Assembly (NCBI GenBank): GCA_029783825.1
Contig: JAREIK010000345.1
Span: 164,001 to 228,000, forward strand
Length of the DNA stretch: 64,000 bases
Direction: 5' to 3'
From: Sapria himalayana
Lineage: Eukaryota > Streptophyta > Magnoliopsida > Malpighiales > Rafflesiaceae
The notes below the pieces were generated by a model. The model was not told the origin of the DNA and did not search any database. It was given only the letters and a program-made list of their open reading frames with translations. This document shows, one piece after another, positions 47,570-59,919 of this stretch (position 1 is its first letter; each line of letters begins with the position of its first letter). A program made the translations under genes and the position numbers.

Positions 47570-50309
47570 ACTTGAACATTTGACATAGGAGCCTCTTAGT
47601 GATGAAGTTGAGAAGGTATGATCATTGATTGATTCTAAATTATTGATTGATTCATGATTATTGATTTCTTAGTGACAATTCAATGAGATCAGATTTACTT
47701 CAATTTGCATGACGTATAAGATGTTATGAGAGTTTGTATTGTCACTTTACATCTCCAGATATGAAAATACATAATATGGTGTCTCAGCTGGTGGGGTTGA
47801 GGTTAAAGGAGCCAAAACAATTGGAGCAAATTGCTAATTATTTCACTTTCACACAATTGTTTCATGGGGTATTCTCAATGGAGGTACGTGTGATTGTGAG
47901 AGAGAAACTAATTTTTCAACATTAATGTTTTGTACTTCTCATGAGATGGTTTTGTAGGTTCTGTATTCAGATTCTGAGAATTCATATTCTTTGAGATCAA
48001 AGATGTATACTTAAATAGTTGACCAAGTGTCATGATGAGTTATATAGAGATTCAATTGAGAGATGCCTTGTACAACACCTCTTGGAAGTAGGGAGAGTGC
48101 TAACCACAACAGAGACAAAGATACGAGACCCTCAATATTGTGCACATGTGGACATATTGTAGGAGTGATCGTGCTGAGGAGATGTGTTGGGAGTTATTTT
48201 CAGAATGGAAATCAAAAAAATTATATATTATTGCGGGAGATAGGGCAGCTATCAAATTTATTCAGGAGTTATTCTTGTGTTCTTTCCATGTGACACTTGC
48301 TAAAGAGGAATGCAGTGAATTCCTTTCTAGCAAGACTAATAAATATTTTTTATTCTTTAGGTATTACAACTCTTAGATCATTATCTTCTTCTCTTGTAAG
48401 CATATATTTTTAACTTAGGGATCAATATATTATATGTAATTATTTTTCATTTGTTGTATTTTTTTTTTGTTTCTTGTTAATTATTGTTATAGCTAATTAT
48501 AAGCTGTTTAAAGCTAGAGGTGTCAAACGGGTTGGGCGTCGAGGACTCGTCCTGAGGCCCGCCATGGCACGGTCCATGACACTGCCTGGGCCCATGCCGG
48601 ACGGACCATCGGCACTATTCTTGTCTTGCTGTGCCTAGGATCTTTTGCCCATGTGCTGTGCCAGGCACGACCCGGGTGCTTGGCACGTGAGCACGGCATG
48701 GACAACGATGTGCTGGGCTATGCATGACGACCGACGTAGAAATGCTCGACGGGTTATGGTTGTGCACGCTTAACGGGCGACGGCGGCGTGGCTGCCATAA
48801 TCCTAATTTTTTAATTTTATCTTAACCTAAAACAGGTCTGACTCGACCTGAACTGGCCTGATCCAGGGCACGTCGGAGTCAGGCCGAGCCTTGGGCCAGA
48901 TCCGGGCTTTTCAGCCCGTCTGACACTTTTATATCAAATATATTTCTTTTTCATTTTTAATCATGTATTCTTTCATATCTTATATTCATGAGATTATTTT
49001 TCAATCTCATTAAAATTGAGAGTATTTGTTTTTATTTTGGATTTTTCCCAAGATGTGGTATGATTTACATCTAAAATGATAAAATATAATTTTCTTAACT
49101 ACTTTAATACCTAAAAGGATTACTAGTGTTATTCACCTAAGACAACTTGAGTACTAATTTGTGTTTATTTTTTTAGCATGATTTGTTCTTTAACAAATCT
49201 AAACGGATAAAGATTTAGGGGATACATTTAGATTTCTTACCATTCTGGAATCCCACTTGAAATGGGCCTCCAAGTAGGATTAAGTGTTACTTCTTGGTTA
49301 TTACTAAAGTTGTTGGTTCACACTTTGAAGAGTGTGAGGTTTCCTTGAAAAGGGAATCTCCTTTTAATTCACTCATTCTGATAGCTCCATATTTGATTAA
49401 CCCCATCTTAGAATTAGTTGTTAGCAGAAAAGACCACCCTGGTTTTTGCCCAGGAGAGAATGAGGTTTTCTTGAAAGAGAACATCTTTGAGATTAGATGA
49501 GATGATAACTATCAAATTAATTCCAGCCTCTATTTCAGAATGAGTTGGGAGTAGAGATATTTGGTTACTCTTAATTTCAAGCTTATTTTAGGAGAATGAG
49601 ATAAATGTAGTTTATTTAGAGTTGAGGCATTTTAGAGAAGTTAGATAATTTTGTAATTTGGTTTTTCTAATTTTGATTTTTTGATTGTTATACAGAAGAA
49701 ATATAAAAATTATACTGTATACTTTATTTTACAAATATTATCATACTTATGGTGTTTTTTTGTTTGTCCTTTTTATCTTTCCTTGATGCTACTAAGATGA
49801 TTAAATTTTTTTTTTTGGATATTATATTATTCAGGATGATGACAAGTCATGTTAGAAGAGATGATTATGCTCTACTCTATTTGGTCCTAAGAACTTGTAG
49901 CTTGATATCCAGGGAGTTTTGTTTTTTGTTGTGAGTATTTATTGTGAAGACTAGTTTAGATGAGAAGGTAGATCACTTGAAAGATTGACTTGTTGTGAGA
50001 TTGTTTGCTCAAATGTTTGAAGTATATTATTCGGATATATTTTTTAGTGGCAAAGATGATTTCAATAAAAATACTTATTATCATTGATATCATATCACAA
50101 ATAAAGGATATACTAGTTATGTGAAGAGTATTTTTATCTATGGTAATCTTGAAGAGGTAGTGTATGTGGAATATCCACTCGGTTTTTGAGTAGTTACAAA
50201 ATAATCAAATTCAGATTGTAGTTTGTAAAAGTATATTGTAGTCTAAAGCAATCATCGAGTGTTTGGTTCGTATGTTTTTCACTATCAATTATCTCTTTTG
50301 ATTTATATT
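47570..50309 (+). pseudogene. old host Ty1/Copia relic, left part
   Basis: Gag-like frames lie at 47734-48370, with a zinc-knuckle-like stretch (about 48135-48200, ending E-M-C-W-E-L-F-S-E-W). The RT start follows at 49960-50300, where frames match the Copia pattern 'K-V-D-x-L-K-A-R-L-V-x-R' and 'E-E-V-Y-M-E-x-P-x-G-F' (here E-E-V-V-Y-V-E-Y-P-L-G-F). It is interrupted by a hAT MITE (48516-48931) and then by a younger Copia element at 50310, and resumes at 55452. The part 49200-49900 is unclassified. Confidence 0.6.
48516..48931. mobile_element. decayed hAT MITE (about 416 bp)
   Basis: It starts TAGAGGTGTCAAACGGG and ends CTGACACTTTTA, a three-mismatch version of the family right end. GC-rich interior. 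No matching 8-bp duplication survives, in contrast to the MITEs at 1209, 1574 and 6976. A short perfect hairpin (48833-48838 with 48845-48850) again has a six-base loop. Confidence 0.75.
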
Positions 50310-50469
50310 TGTTGAATATAAAATAAAAAAGGAGGTACACATGCAAAAAATCGTAGCGATTGATCGATGGTGGCTAACCTAGGCTGCCCTCAATTTTACC
50401 GCATCAAATAACAAGTGGTTTCGACTGGTGTTGTGCTGGCTGCTGGTGATTTTGAAGAGGTAGCAGTAA

Positions 50470-50501
<32 letters not shown>

Positions 50502-50504
50502 ATA
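50310..50504 (+). repeat. 5' LTR of the Copia element
   Basis: It begins TGTTGAATATA and ends in a long (CT)n run followed by CTATA. Its partner is 55266-55451. Confidence 0.92.
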
Positions 50505-50516
50505 TGGTATCAGAGC
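50505..50516 (+). promoter_or_regulatory. primer-binding site (initiator Met tRNA)
   Basis: TGGTATCAGAGC is complementary to the 3' end of plant initiator Met tRNA and abuts the 5' LTR. It primes minus-strand synthesis in Copia elements. Confidence 0.92.
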
Positions 50517-51229
50517 AAGGTTCAGGGAAAACCTAATTCTTTCACGTCAATACTTCGTCGGCAGAAATCGAGCGCGCTCATCCTCATCCACGTCTTGATT
50601 CGTGACGGCCGTGCTCATCCACGTAAATATTTCATGCCAGAATCAAGCAACCTCCTACTCCAGAATCCACGTCAATATGGAATTTTGCGCTGCCACTGTT
50701 GTGATGCACTTCTGGTTGCTACCACTGTTAGCCGCTTGATAACTCTTTTTTTAAAGGTGCCAAAATTTGGCTCACCTGCAATAAGTCTAGACCGATAGAT
50801 TATTAGCTGTTTAATGGATGGGAGCATTGTGGCGTTTGATATTTTTGGACTTATTATTTGGAAACATAGAGTTTCTGCCTATTTGGTGTTGCTAGAAATT
50901 ATAATTATCCTCTCCATGGATTCAAAATCTTGGGAACTTCTATCAGTGTTGGAGAAGGTATTAATGGCATCATCAGTCCTGGCTTGAGTCTTGATTCTCC
51001 ATAAATGGGTGCCAAGAAGAGACAAGAACATTAAACCAGAAAAGTTGCTATTTAAGCAAGCTTCAAAATCTCTTATAATAATTTGAAATACATTTGCGGC
51101 AGCATATTTCATCCCATTCTACAAGCACTCAAATAAAATTAGCCCTCCACTTCAGTATTTGCAGCTATAGTTTGCACCAGTGTCTTGAGCGCATTCAGAA
51201 TTATCTGAAGGCCAATCGTTTGAAACTGT

Positions 51230-54200
51230 ATTAGGACTCATTCTCTAGATACGTAGATATGATTACTAAAATTTTTAAATTTTCTTCTGTCATATCTGGA
51301 TCTCTTGTGATTATTTCCGAGAAATTTGTCGGTAATGAAAATTATCTTTTTTGATTCATCTCTATTGAACTTTGGTTTATGAGACAGCGATATGAGGATC
51401 ATCTGGTTACACAGGAGGCAGATATCTCTGAGGTTGAATGCATACAGTGGAGAAAGATTGATGCATAATTATGTAGTGTATTATCATAATTAGTTGATCT
51501 CAAGATTCTTCTTCATCTTCGAGCCTATAAAACTTGTTTCAAATTTTGGATTCAGACCAAAGGATTATACACAAATGATATCCGGTGTCTTTATAAGGTT
51601 TTCTCTAGATACGTAGATACATCAGATAGTTATTGTCCATATCAGCCAACAGTACTTGGATATATCTACTTATATTGGTAAGGCTACTTTTATTAAGGAG
51701 GAGTTCTTGACTGTGATTCCTATCACTCTTGATGTTGGGGCACAACAAACACAGTTTGACAAGTTCTTCATGATCCTTACTCTCATTGGCCTTCCTCAGG
51801 ATCTTGAGCTTATCCATAATCAAATTCTTAGTATTTCATCAGTTTCATCCTTGAATAATGTGTTTGCTCGCATTTTTCATCTCTCATCCACGTAGACTTT
51901 GTTATCTGATCGCATTTTAGATTCTTTTATGTTAGTTTCTCAAAATACTTCTCGAGGAGGACACAGTGGTAACCGAGGTAGAGGCCAACGTCCTCATTGC
52001 ACCTATTGCAATACACTTGGTCACACTCGCAATCTTTACTATCAAATATAAGGACGGCCTACCTACACTGCCCACGTGACCCAGTCTTTTGATTCTCTAC
52101 TGCCTCATCTTCCAAGCTTTTCATCTATGGCTTTTGTTGCCTTTGTTTCCCATCCTGATAATACCTCTGCCTGTCTTACTCACACATCTCCTCTTGGACC
52201 CGGGGTTCTAGATTTTGGAGCTTCTGATCACATATCTGGTAATAAGGATTTTTTCTCATCTATTATTACTGCTTCTATTTTACCTACTGTTACCTTAGCT
52301 AATGGGTCTCTAACTATGACCAAATGAATTGGTTTGGCACTTCCTCTTTATTCTCTACTTCTCACGTTTGTCCTATATACTCTTGAATGTCCTTTTAATC
52401 TTATTTTTATTTGTAAAATTATTCGTACTCTTAATTGCTCTATTATCTTTTCTAATAAATTTGTGACCTTGCAGAATCGGAGTTCGGGAAAGATGATTGA
52501 CATAGGACATGAGTCTCAAGGCTTCTATCACCTCATCTCAGATTGATCTCCTACAGTTTGTATTTCCACTGATGCTCCTCTCTTCAATCATTGTCATCTA
52601 GGCCACCTTAGTCTCTCCAAGTTTTAAAAGATGGTTCCTCATTTTTCTACTTCATCGTCGTTTTCATGTAAGTCATGTCAGCTTGGGAAACATATTCGTG
52701 TCTCATTCTCAAAGTGTTGGAATAATTAGGTATGGTTTTCTTTTGAGCTTGTCCACACTGATGTTTGGGGTCCTTGTCATACCGCTTCTACTTTTGGATT
52801 TTAATATTTTATCACTTTTATTGATAACTACACTCGATTTACTTGGTTATTTTTAATGAAAAATCAAATTGAGTTATTTTTTATTTTCCAGAAATTCTAT
52901 GTTGAAATTCAGACCTAGTTCAATATTTTTATTCGTATGTATGTTACGTAGTAACAATACCAGAGAATATTTTTCCACACCATTTACTTCGTTTATGTCT
53001 CATTATGAGATTCTTCATCAGTTTTCATGTGCTCGTACTCCTCAACAAAATGGGGTTGCCGAACACAAAAATTGACATCTTGTTGAGACAGTTCGTACTA
53101 TCCTCCTCCATAGTAATGTTTCATTTTGTTCTTGAGGGGACGTTCTCATCGTTTGTTATTTGATTACTCGTATACCTTTGGTCTTACATGATTAGATTCC
53201 TCATTCCTTTCTCTTTCCTGACCACCCCCTGTATTTTCTTTATCTCCGTGTCTTTAGTTGTACTTACTTTGGTCATATTCTTACTCCTGTATAGGACAAA
53301 CATTTCGCCAAATCCATGAAGTGTCTCTTCTTGGGATATTCTAGACATTAAAAGGAGTATCATTGTTATTTCCTTGAGACTCATTGATACTTTCTCTCCA
53401 TTGATGTTATATTCTTTGAGGACTCATATTTTTTTCCTATAATTTCTAAATCTCTTTATATTTTTAAAGTCTTGCCCCTTTCCATTATCACTCTACTTGA
53501 TGTTGTTCCTCCTCGTTCACTTCAGGTTTATCATCATTGTTCTTGTGTTACTGATCCTCTTCCGATTGCTAAGGTACTTATTGGCTCACTTTTTGTCCCT
53601 TTGGTTTCTCCTGCCCTGGCTTTGCCTTTTACTGATGAATTATCCATTGCTTTATGGAAAGAAACTTGCTTTACTCGTAATCCTCATCCTATCTACAATT
53701 TTTTTGAGTTACCATCGATTGTCTTCATCATATTTTATTTTTGTTTCTGCTATATCCTCAGTTTCTCTTCCAAAAAATACCCACGAGGCTCTTTCTCTTC
53801 CAGGCTGGTGCCAAGCAATGGTGGATGAAATGACTGCTTTGCACTCTAATGACACTTGAGATCTTGTTGATTTACATCCTAGTAAATCTACAGTTGGCTG
53901 TCATTGGGTCTACGCCATTAAGGCTGGTCTTGATGGACAGGTTGATCGCTTTAAAGCTTACTTAGTTTCTAAAGGCTATACTCAGGTTTATGGTTCTGAT
54001 TATGGTGACACATTCTCTCTTGTTGTTAGGAATGCTTCAGTCCGTTTGCTTATCTCTATGGCTGCTATGTGTTCTTGGCCTTTTTATCAGTTGGATATTA
54101 TAAATGTTTTTCTTTATGGCCATCTTGCCGAAAAAGTTTATATGGAGTAACATCTTGGTTTTGTTGCTTAGAGAGAGTCTGATTTAGTGTGCAGGCTATG

Positions 54201-55245
54201 CCGTTCTTTATATGGGTTGAAACTATTTCTTCGAGCATGATTTGACTTATTTATTTATTTTTGTTTAAGAGTTTGGTATGCTTCGCAATACGATAGATCA
54301 TTTAGTTTTCTATCATCATAACTCCTTGGAGTAATATATTTATTTGATTATTTATGTGGATGATATTGTTATTACAAGCAGTGATCAGGATGATATTCAG
54401 AGGCTAAAACAACATCTTTTTACCCATTTTCAGATTAAAGACTTGGGAAACTCAATTATTTATTTGGAATTGAGATAGCTTAATCAAATTATGCTATAGT
54501 TTTTTCACAAAGGAAGTATGCTTTAGATATTCTGGAAGAAATTGGTATGTTAGACTGTAAACTGGTAGACACACCTATGGATCAGAATGTCAAACTTGTA
54601 CTAGGATAGGGTGAGCCTTTAGGAGACATTGGGAAATATCGACGACTTGTGTACATTGAACTACCTCACCATTATTCGTCTAGATATTTTTTTTTCTGTG
54701 AGTGTTGTTAGTTAATTCCTATAGTCACCATGTGAGAGTCATTGAGATGTAGTAATTTGCATTTTTGATATATCAAAAGCACACCAGGCCAATGTGTGTT
54801 GTACGAGAACAAAGACCATATTTAGGTTGTTGATTACACAGATGCAGATTGGGCTGACTCACCAATGAATATCTTGGAAGAGTAAGAAATAAGATGTTGT
54901 GGCCATATCTAGCGCTGAAGCCTAGTATTGAGCTATGGCTCTCGCAACATGTGAACTTATATGGTTGAGACATCTTTTTTGCGAATTGAGATTTGGAAAA
55001 GATGAATAGATAAAACTCATATGTGACAATCATGTCACATTACATATTATATTTAATCCAGTCTTTCATGAAAGGACTAAATATATTGAAGTTAACTGTC
55101 ACTTCATTAGAGAGAAGATCGCATCAAGATGTGTTGCTACAAGTTTTGCTAATTCAAATGATCAACTAGCAGACATCTTCATAAAATCTTTTATAGGTTC
55201 TAGGATTAAATATATTTGTAACAAGCTATGTGCATATGATATATA
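51230..55245 (+). pseudogene. Copia gag-pol polyprotein, disrupted
   Basis: The polyprotein would supply capsid, protease, integrase and reverse transcriptase/RNase H. Gag spans about 51290-52060, with W-R-K-I-D-A at about 51450 and a zinc knuckle C-T-Y-C-N-T-L-G-H at 51998 whose fourth ligand is Tyr (52037-52039). The protease motif D-S-G-A is changed to D-F-G-A (52211). Integrase covers about 52570-53150, with H-C-H-L-G-H, C-K-S-C, L-V-H-T-D-V-W-G-P and P-Q-Q-N-G-V-A-E. RT runs from W-C-Q-A-M-V-D-E-M (53803) to Y-V-D-D-I-V-I-T (54353). RNase H has K-S-K-K-Q-D-V-V-A-I-S-S-A-E-A (54880) and ends A-D-I-F. Many stop codons and shifts occur, so no protein is expected. Confidence 0.88.
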
Positions 55246-55254
55246 TGCTTCAAC

Positions 55255-55265
55255 TTGAGGGGGAG
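55255..55265 (+). promoter_or_regulatory. polypurine tract
   Basis: TTGAGGGGGAG directly precedes the 3' LTR, as in Copia elements, where it primes plus-strand synthesis. Confidence 0.88.
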
Positions 55266-55451
55266 TATTGAATATACAATAAAAAAGGGGGTACACATGC
55301 AAAAAGTCATAGCTATTGATCAATGGTGGCTAACCTAGGCTGCCCCTCAATTTTTCCGCATCAAACAACAAGTGGTTTCGACTGGCTTTGTGCTGGATGC
55401 TAGTGATTCTAAAGAGGTAGCATTAACTCTCTCTCTCTCTCTCTTTCTACA
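55266..55451 (+). repeat. 3' LTR of the Copia element
   Basis: It begins TATTGAATATA, contains a shorter (CT)n run than the 5' LTR, and ends CTACA just before the ATATT duplication. Confidence 0.92.
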
Positions 55452-56385
55452 ATATTTATATGATATAGATTATTTATTTTTTTAATTTTTTGGAAGAGTT
55501 TAGATGATAAGTTTATCATATTAATTGTGTACGGGGATGATATGTTTATTATGAGAGATAAATAGTTAAAAAACATTCAACGGAAAGGGTACTTTTAGTT
55601 GTTTTCAGAAAAAGAATCTAAAGAGGCTCAAATACTTTATTAGAATACAAATGACTTATGATAATAGATATTTTATCTTGTCACAAATGAGATATATAGT
55701 TAATATTCTTACAAGGGTTAATCCTTTGGTTTGTGTTTTATGAGATATTTTTATTAAGCTAGAGATTAATTCCATATGTGATCTAAGTCCTCAAATTAAT
55801 TTGATTATATATAAGAGAATAATAATAAAAATTAATTATTTAATTATCATCAGTATATATATAATTTATGTCATTGATATAATTAATTTTTATTAGATTT
55901 TTTACAATATGTTCGCATGAATGTGTCTTTACATATTTAGGTCTTTAGAAATTTTTTTTATCTTGATTTTTATTTTAATGATTACAAACACTTTAGGCAG
56001 TTTATTTTTTAGATTTAAGTTGAATGTCATTTTACACAGAATAGATATAGAATGATATATTATATTATAATTGAGCAAATACTCTCCTAAAAAAGTAAAC
56101 AATAGATTAGAGTTTTGAGATTTAATACATTTGAATAATTCAAGGGATAATGATAGTTACTTGCAGATAATTTAGATAATACATATTTTTGGGAAGATTG
56201 GGTACCCAATTATTTTTTTTATTATTTTTTATTGTGATAATTGATTAATGAAACTTATAATCTATAATTATAGATATATTTCTTAAATAGAAGATTGATA
56301 ATGAAATCATTACTATAATTTATATGTATATCATAATTCAGCTTGTAGGCTTAGTGTATTGGATATCTATGCATCAACTTGATAG
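55452..56385 (+). pseudogene. old host Ty1/Copia relic, right part
   Basis: It resumes the RT of the relic broken at 50309. L-D-D-K-F-I-I-L-I-V-Y-G-D-D-M (about 55500-55545) corresponds to the catalytic Y-V-D-D-M block. RNase H traces follow to about 56340 and a tail reads L-D-I-Y-A-S-T, like the end of Copia pol. CAACTTGATAGGTGCTCT (from 56373) looks like a worn polypurine tract. Confidence 0.7.
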
Positions 56386-56738
56386 GTGCTCTCCATTAGA
56401 TGATGTTATGATTATTTATTTATTTTTTATGGAAAAAATCAACATGTGGATTGCTCTGAGTGCTTTTTTTTACTTATATACATAGGTGTCCTTTGTATTT
56501 TGTAGTGTATTGTTTCTTTTTTTCTGTATTTATATATTATGAGTTATTTTTGTTCATAATGTTTGTTGTAGTTTGTTTATTTATTATTATTATTATATTT
56601 TATGTTATTTGATATTTTAAATTGCAGCACCTAATCTATGGATTGTCCCAATTATTTTGTCTATTTTTTAAAGATATGTTTGTATTATGTTTGCTATTGT
56701 GTGTTAGTGTATTTTATTTTATGTATTATTTTCTAACA
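56386..56738 (+). repeat. probable LTR of the old host Copia
   Basis: It lies between the worn polypurine tract at about 56375 and TAGTATCATAGTAAG (from about 56739), which looks like a mutated TGGTATCAGAGCAAG primer-binding site. A partial match to 46700-47000 supports an LTR. Confidence 0.45.
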
Positions 56739-57555
56739 TAGTATCATAGTAAGATTATAAATCCTAGAGAGTATGTGTTTTGTACCAACATAGTACAAGT
56801 GTACGTGCATGCTTGATGCACTGATTGAAGGAGAAAGGAGCACATAATTTTGCATCACTGAATCTTTGTCGATGATATAAAATATTGTCAGAGCATCAAC
56901 CATGATTCAAGTAGTAGGTATGCATGGTGTTTGGTGTGAGTTTTAGTATGTTTTGCATGAATTTCATGAAAATAGTGGATAGGACCTTGAAGCCCTAATC
57001 TTTCAGGGCTAATCTGTGTCAATTTAATTACAAAATCGAAGAGATTGGAATCCTAATTTTTTTTGGGGTTGGATTTTGGAATTTCCCTAGTTAGGGTTTT
57101 GGCTTAGAAAATCATAAATTTTAATTTTTTGATTGGTGACAAAATTATAAATTTATGGATTTATGTCCTAATTTTAGTGGAGGAATTAAATTTGAGAAAT
57201 TTCTTTGAGATGTTGCTGATATACAAACAAAAGAGATTTTTTATATAGAGTACATATTATAAAAAGAATAATCACACCAAAGATAATTTGTTGGGTGTTA
57301 TTACTAGTGAGGAGGTTGAGAGATTTATGTAGTAATAAGGAGATAAGCTAATTTTAATATCTTTCAGGAGTTCTCACATAGTTTGTCTATTATGATAATT
57401 AATAGAGAAAAATGTATGAAATTTATCTCTAAGGTGATAATACATATTTCTCATCTTTTAAATAATATTGGTTGTTTATTTTGAACTTTTATTTTAGACT
57501 TTTTAATTATTAATATATCAGCTAACACTCATATTATTGATACTCATATAATAGC

Positions 57556-57559
<4 letters not shown>

Positions 57560-57605
<46 letters not shown>
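57560..57605. repeat. (TA)n microsatellite
   Basis: A pure TA run of more than 20 units. Confidence 0.95.
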
Positions 57606-57609
<4 letters not shown>

Positions 57610-57934
57610 TTAAAAATAATAATGTAATCAATTGAAAATATGCAATAGTTTATGGATACAGTAGTATCCAACTTAGGCTTTTATTAATTTTTTGTTTTAT
57701 TTTTTTTTTTTGATTGTTCTGTTTGTTTACGTTTTGTTAATTGTCTTTTTTAATAACTCAAATTTGATTTTATTTTTACTTATATAATCTGAGGAAGACT
57801 TCATTTGATATTAAACTTAGTGGATCGTATGCTTTTTCGTATACAGTAAGTACTACTAGAATATGAGTATATTATACTATTTACTTATATATTATTAGAT
57901 TGATCATTTATTATTGTCTAAATTAAATATATTT

Positions 57935-58091
57935 TACTTTAGTAGAGGTGTCAAATGGGTCGGGCCGACTTGAGCCCGGCATGGTTTAGTCGTGCATGGC
58001 TCACCATGGCATGCCAGTTTGGTTGGGCCTAAAAAAATCGGGCTGGCCTGACCCAGCCCACTTCGTCTCATTTGACATCTCTATACTCTAG
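57935..58091. mobile_element. 141-bp hAT MITE with target-site duplication
   Basis: The element is 57943-58083. Its ends are TAGAGGTGTCAAATGGG and, read inward, TAGAGATGTCAAATGAG. The flanks TACTTTAG (57935-57942) and TACTCTAG (58084-58091) match at seven of eight bases. It is the smallest family member here and consists of little more than the two termini. Confidence 0.88.
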
Positions 58092-58869
58092 TCTTAATAT
58101 TTTAATCTTAGAATGTGAGACATGTAAGTTAGATAAGTTTATCAAAACTTTCTACCTTATATGTTTGTCTGACTTGATATTTGATAATTTTGTTGATGAT
58201 TATTCGAAGTGTATATATATATATATATTGATATAGATAATGATTTTTTTAATTTCTTTTTTATTTTTTTTATAATTAATAAAATAATAAAAATATTAAA
58301 AATTAGAAAAATAATAATATGTTAGAATATATGTTAGGCTAATTCATTATTTACTATATATATTATGGAATTATGTATCTGGTTTTGTATGTCTGCATAT
58401 TCCAATAGAATTAGATTGTTGAAGAGAATAATTTATATTTAATTTGTTCTTTATATATATTATTTTAGATATTATGTTCTTGAAAATTATTATTTAACTT
58501 CTATTTTAGAGTTTTTTGATGTATTTGTTTTATCTTTAATCTATCTAAGATGAGATAAGTTTTATTTTTTGGATATTTTAGTATTCAAAAAGGTATAAAT
58601 ATTTTTTTAGGAGACTAATATGCTTTAATTGAGCATGAATGTTATTTTTTTGACAATGATTCTTTTAACGAGTCTAAAGAAGAATATGATGATGTTGTAC
58701 TTAGATTCATTATTCTTTTTCTATTACATATAATCCTGTCTAGATCATCAATTAGTAGAGAGAGAGTCACTCATCAGTTATATCTAAGCATGACAATACT
58801 TGGTATGATATTCTTATTGAGTCAATAACTAGGATTTTCATGCATCCAAGACTTAGAGCTTATACTGAG

Positions 58870-58908
<39 letters not shown>
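58870..58908. repeat. (GA)n microsatellite
   Basis: A pure GA run of about 19 units inside the Copia relic. Confidence 0.95.
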
Positions 58909-58912
<4 letters not shown>

Positions 58913-59239
58913 CCTAATCTACAATGCCAAAAATAAGCCTATCGATGAGTTAAATGATATCGCAGTCAGTCCAGTTGACCATGATCTTCTGATTGCTCTT
59001 TGGAAGAGATAATTGAGTTATACTCAACACATAATTGCATAAGTATTATTGCACCCTCGCTTTAATCTTATATTTTGTTATTTTACTTTTCTCTTGATAG
59101 TAGTATTGGGATATTCAAAATTTTTTTGAGGCAGTCTTATTTAGGATAGTTTCAAATCATGATATAAAAGAAATATATTTTCTATTCTAATAGTATTTGT
59201 ATTTGTTAACTAGTAATATGATATTTGGGAAGGTATGTT

Positions 59240-59880
59240 TAGAGGTGTCAAATGGGTCGTATGGCCTAGGCACGGCCTCCGGCATGACTCAGTTCAGCTG
59301 TGCTTGACCCGGCATGACATGATCCATAACCATGCCTAGACCCTAGTCATACTGATCTGAGGCACGGTTCGTGCCATGCTGGTCCAGGTGAAATTGGGCC
59401 TTGTGCTTGGTCATGCAAAACTTGGGCACTATGCTCTAGACCTCGGGCCAGGTATCAGGCATGGTCCAATTGGATAGTGGCTGCATTGCCCAATTTAAAA
59501 AAATTATTATTTTTTTCTTAAAAATCTGCATGCCCTGCTTGTTACACCCGGTGAGTTTTTTTTTTTTAATAAACTTGCACATGGTTAGCTGAGCGTATTC
59601 ACGTGACATGATCCAGGTGCATGTAGACATACCTCCCCCCCACCTCTAAGGTCACAGCTCGACCACGACCCCCCTGAAGCTTCTGGACCATCCAAAAGCT
59701 TCGAGGCTCGTTTGGTTTCTAACGGGCATCAAGCTAGCTAAAGGTATAAAAAAATACAAAATTGTGAAGATCCATGCCGTTGGATTCACTTACAATGGCT
59801 AGGGTAGAAGATCCGACGATTGTCAGGGTTTTGTCATATCTAAATATTAAAAAACATTCAAAAATAAAAAAAAAACATAC
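59240..59880 (+). mobile_element. hAT copy C, 5' end fragment
   Basis: It starts TAGAGGTGTCAAATGGG with degenerate GC-rich subterminal sequence. At 59765-59830 it matches the noncoding leader of the 3.5-kb element (9045-9110), including CGTTGGATTC with CAATGGCTAGGG and GATCCGACG. The transposase and right end are absent; Copia RT sequence begins at about 59920. Confidence 0.75.
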
Positions 59881-59919
59881 ACAATTTAGAAGCTTTGAAT
59901 ACCTTTAGTAATGGTAGTT

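Larger units (their letters stand above)
50305..55456 (+). mobile_element. Ty1/Copia element with both LTRs and target duplication
   Basis: The element is 50310-55451 (5,142 bp), flanked by a perfect 5-bp duplication ATATT (50305-50309 and 55452-55456). It has LTRs of 195 and 186 bp, an initiator-Met primer-binding site directly after the left LTR and a polypurine tract directly before the right one. The interior shows gag, protease, integrase, RT and RNase H in Copia order. By eye the LTRs differ at roughly one base in ten outside the CT run, so it is not recent, but it is younger than the Copia RT it split. Confidence 0.95.
56739..59239 (+). pseudogene. second Copia body following the LTR, gag to integrase
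   Basis: After the primer-site-like motif come gag-like but unclear frames (56750-57550). A pre-integrase stretch C-E-T-C-K-L-D-K-F lies at about 58117-58145. The post-integrase region (58440-58690) matches the Copia pattern 'C-V-F-L-G-Y-S-x-x-Q-K-G' (here L-F-F-G-Y-F-S-I-Q-K-G). A hAT MITE (57943-58083) and hAT copy C (59240) interrupt it. Further RT lies at 59920-60310. Confidence 0.55.

Noticed and set aside
50505..50516. tRNA-like sequence
   Set aside because: Only the 12 bases complementary to the initiator tRNA 3' end are present, directly after an LTR; it is a primer-binding site, not a tRNA gene.
53472..53859. Two overlapping + strand frames of about 120 residues as small genes
   Set aside because: They cover the hinge between integrase and RT of the Copia element; the real frame is the broken polyprotein.
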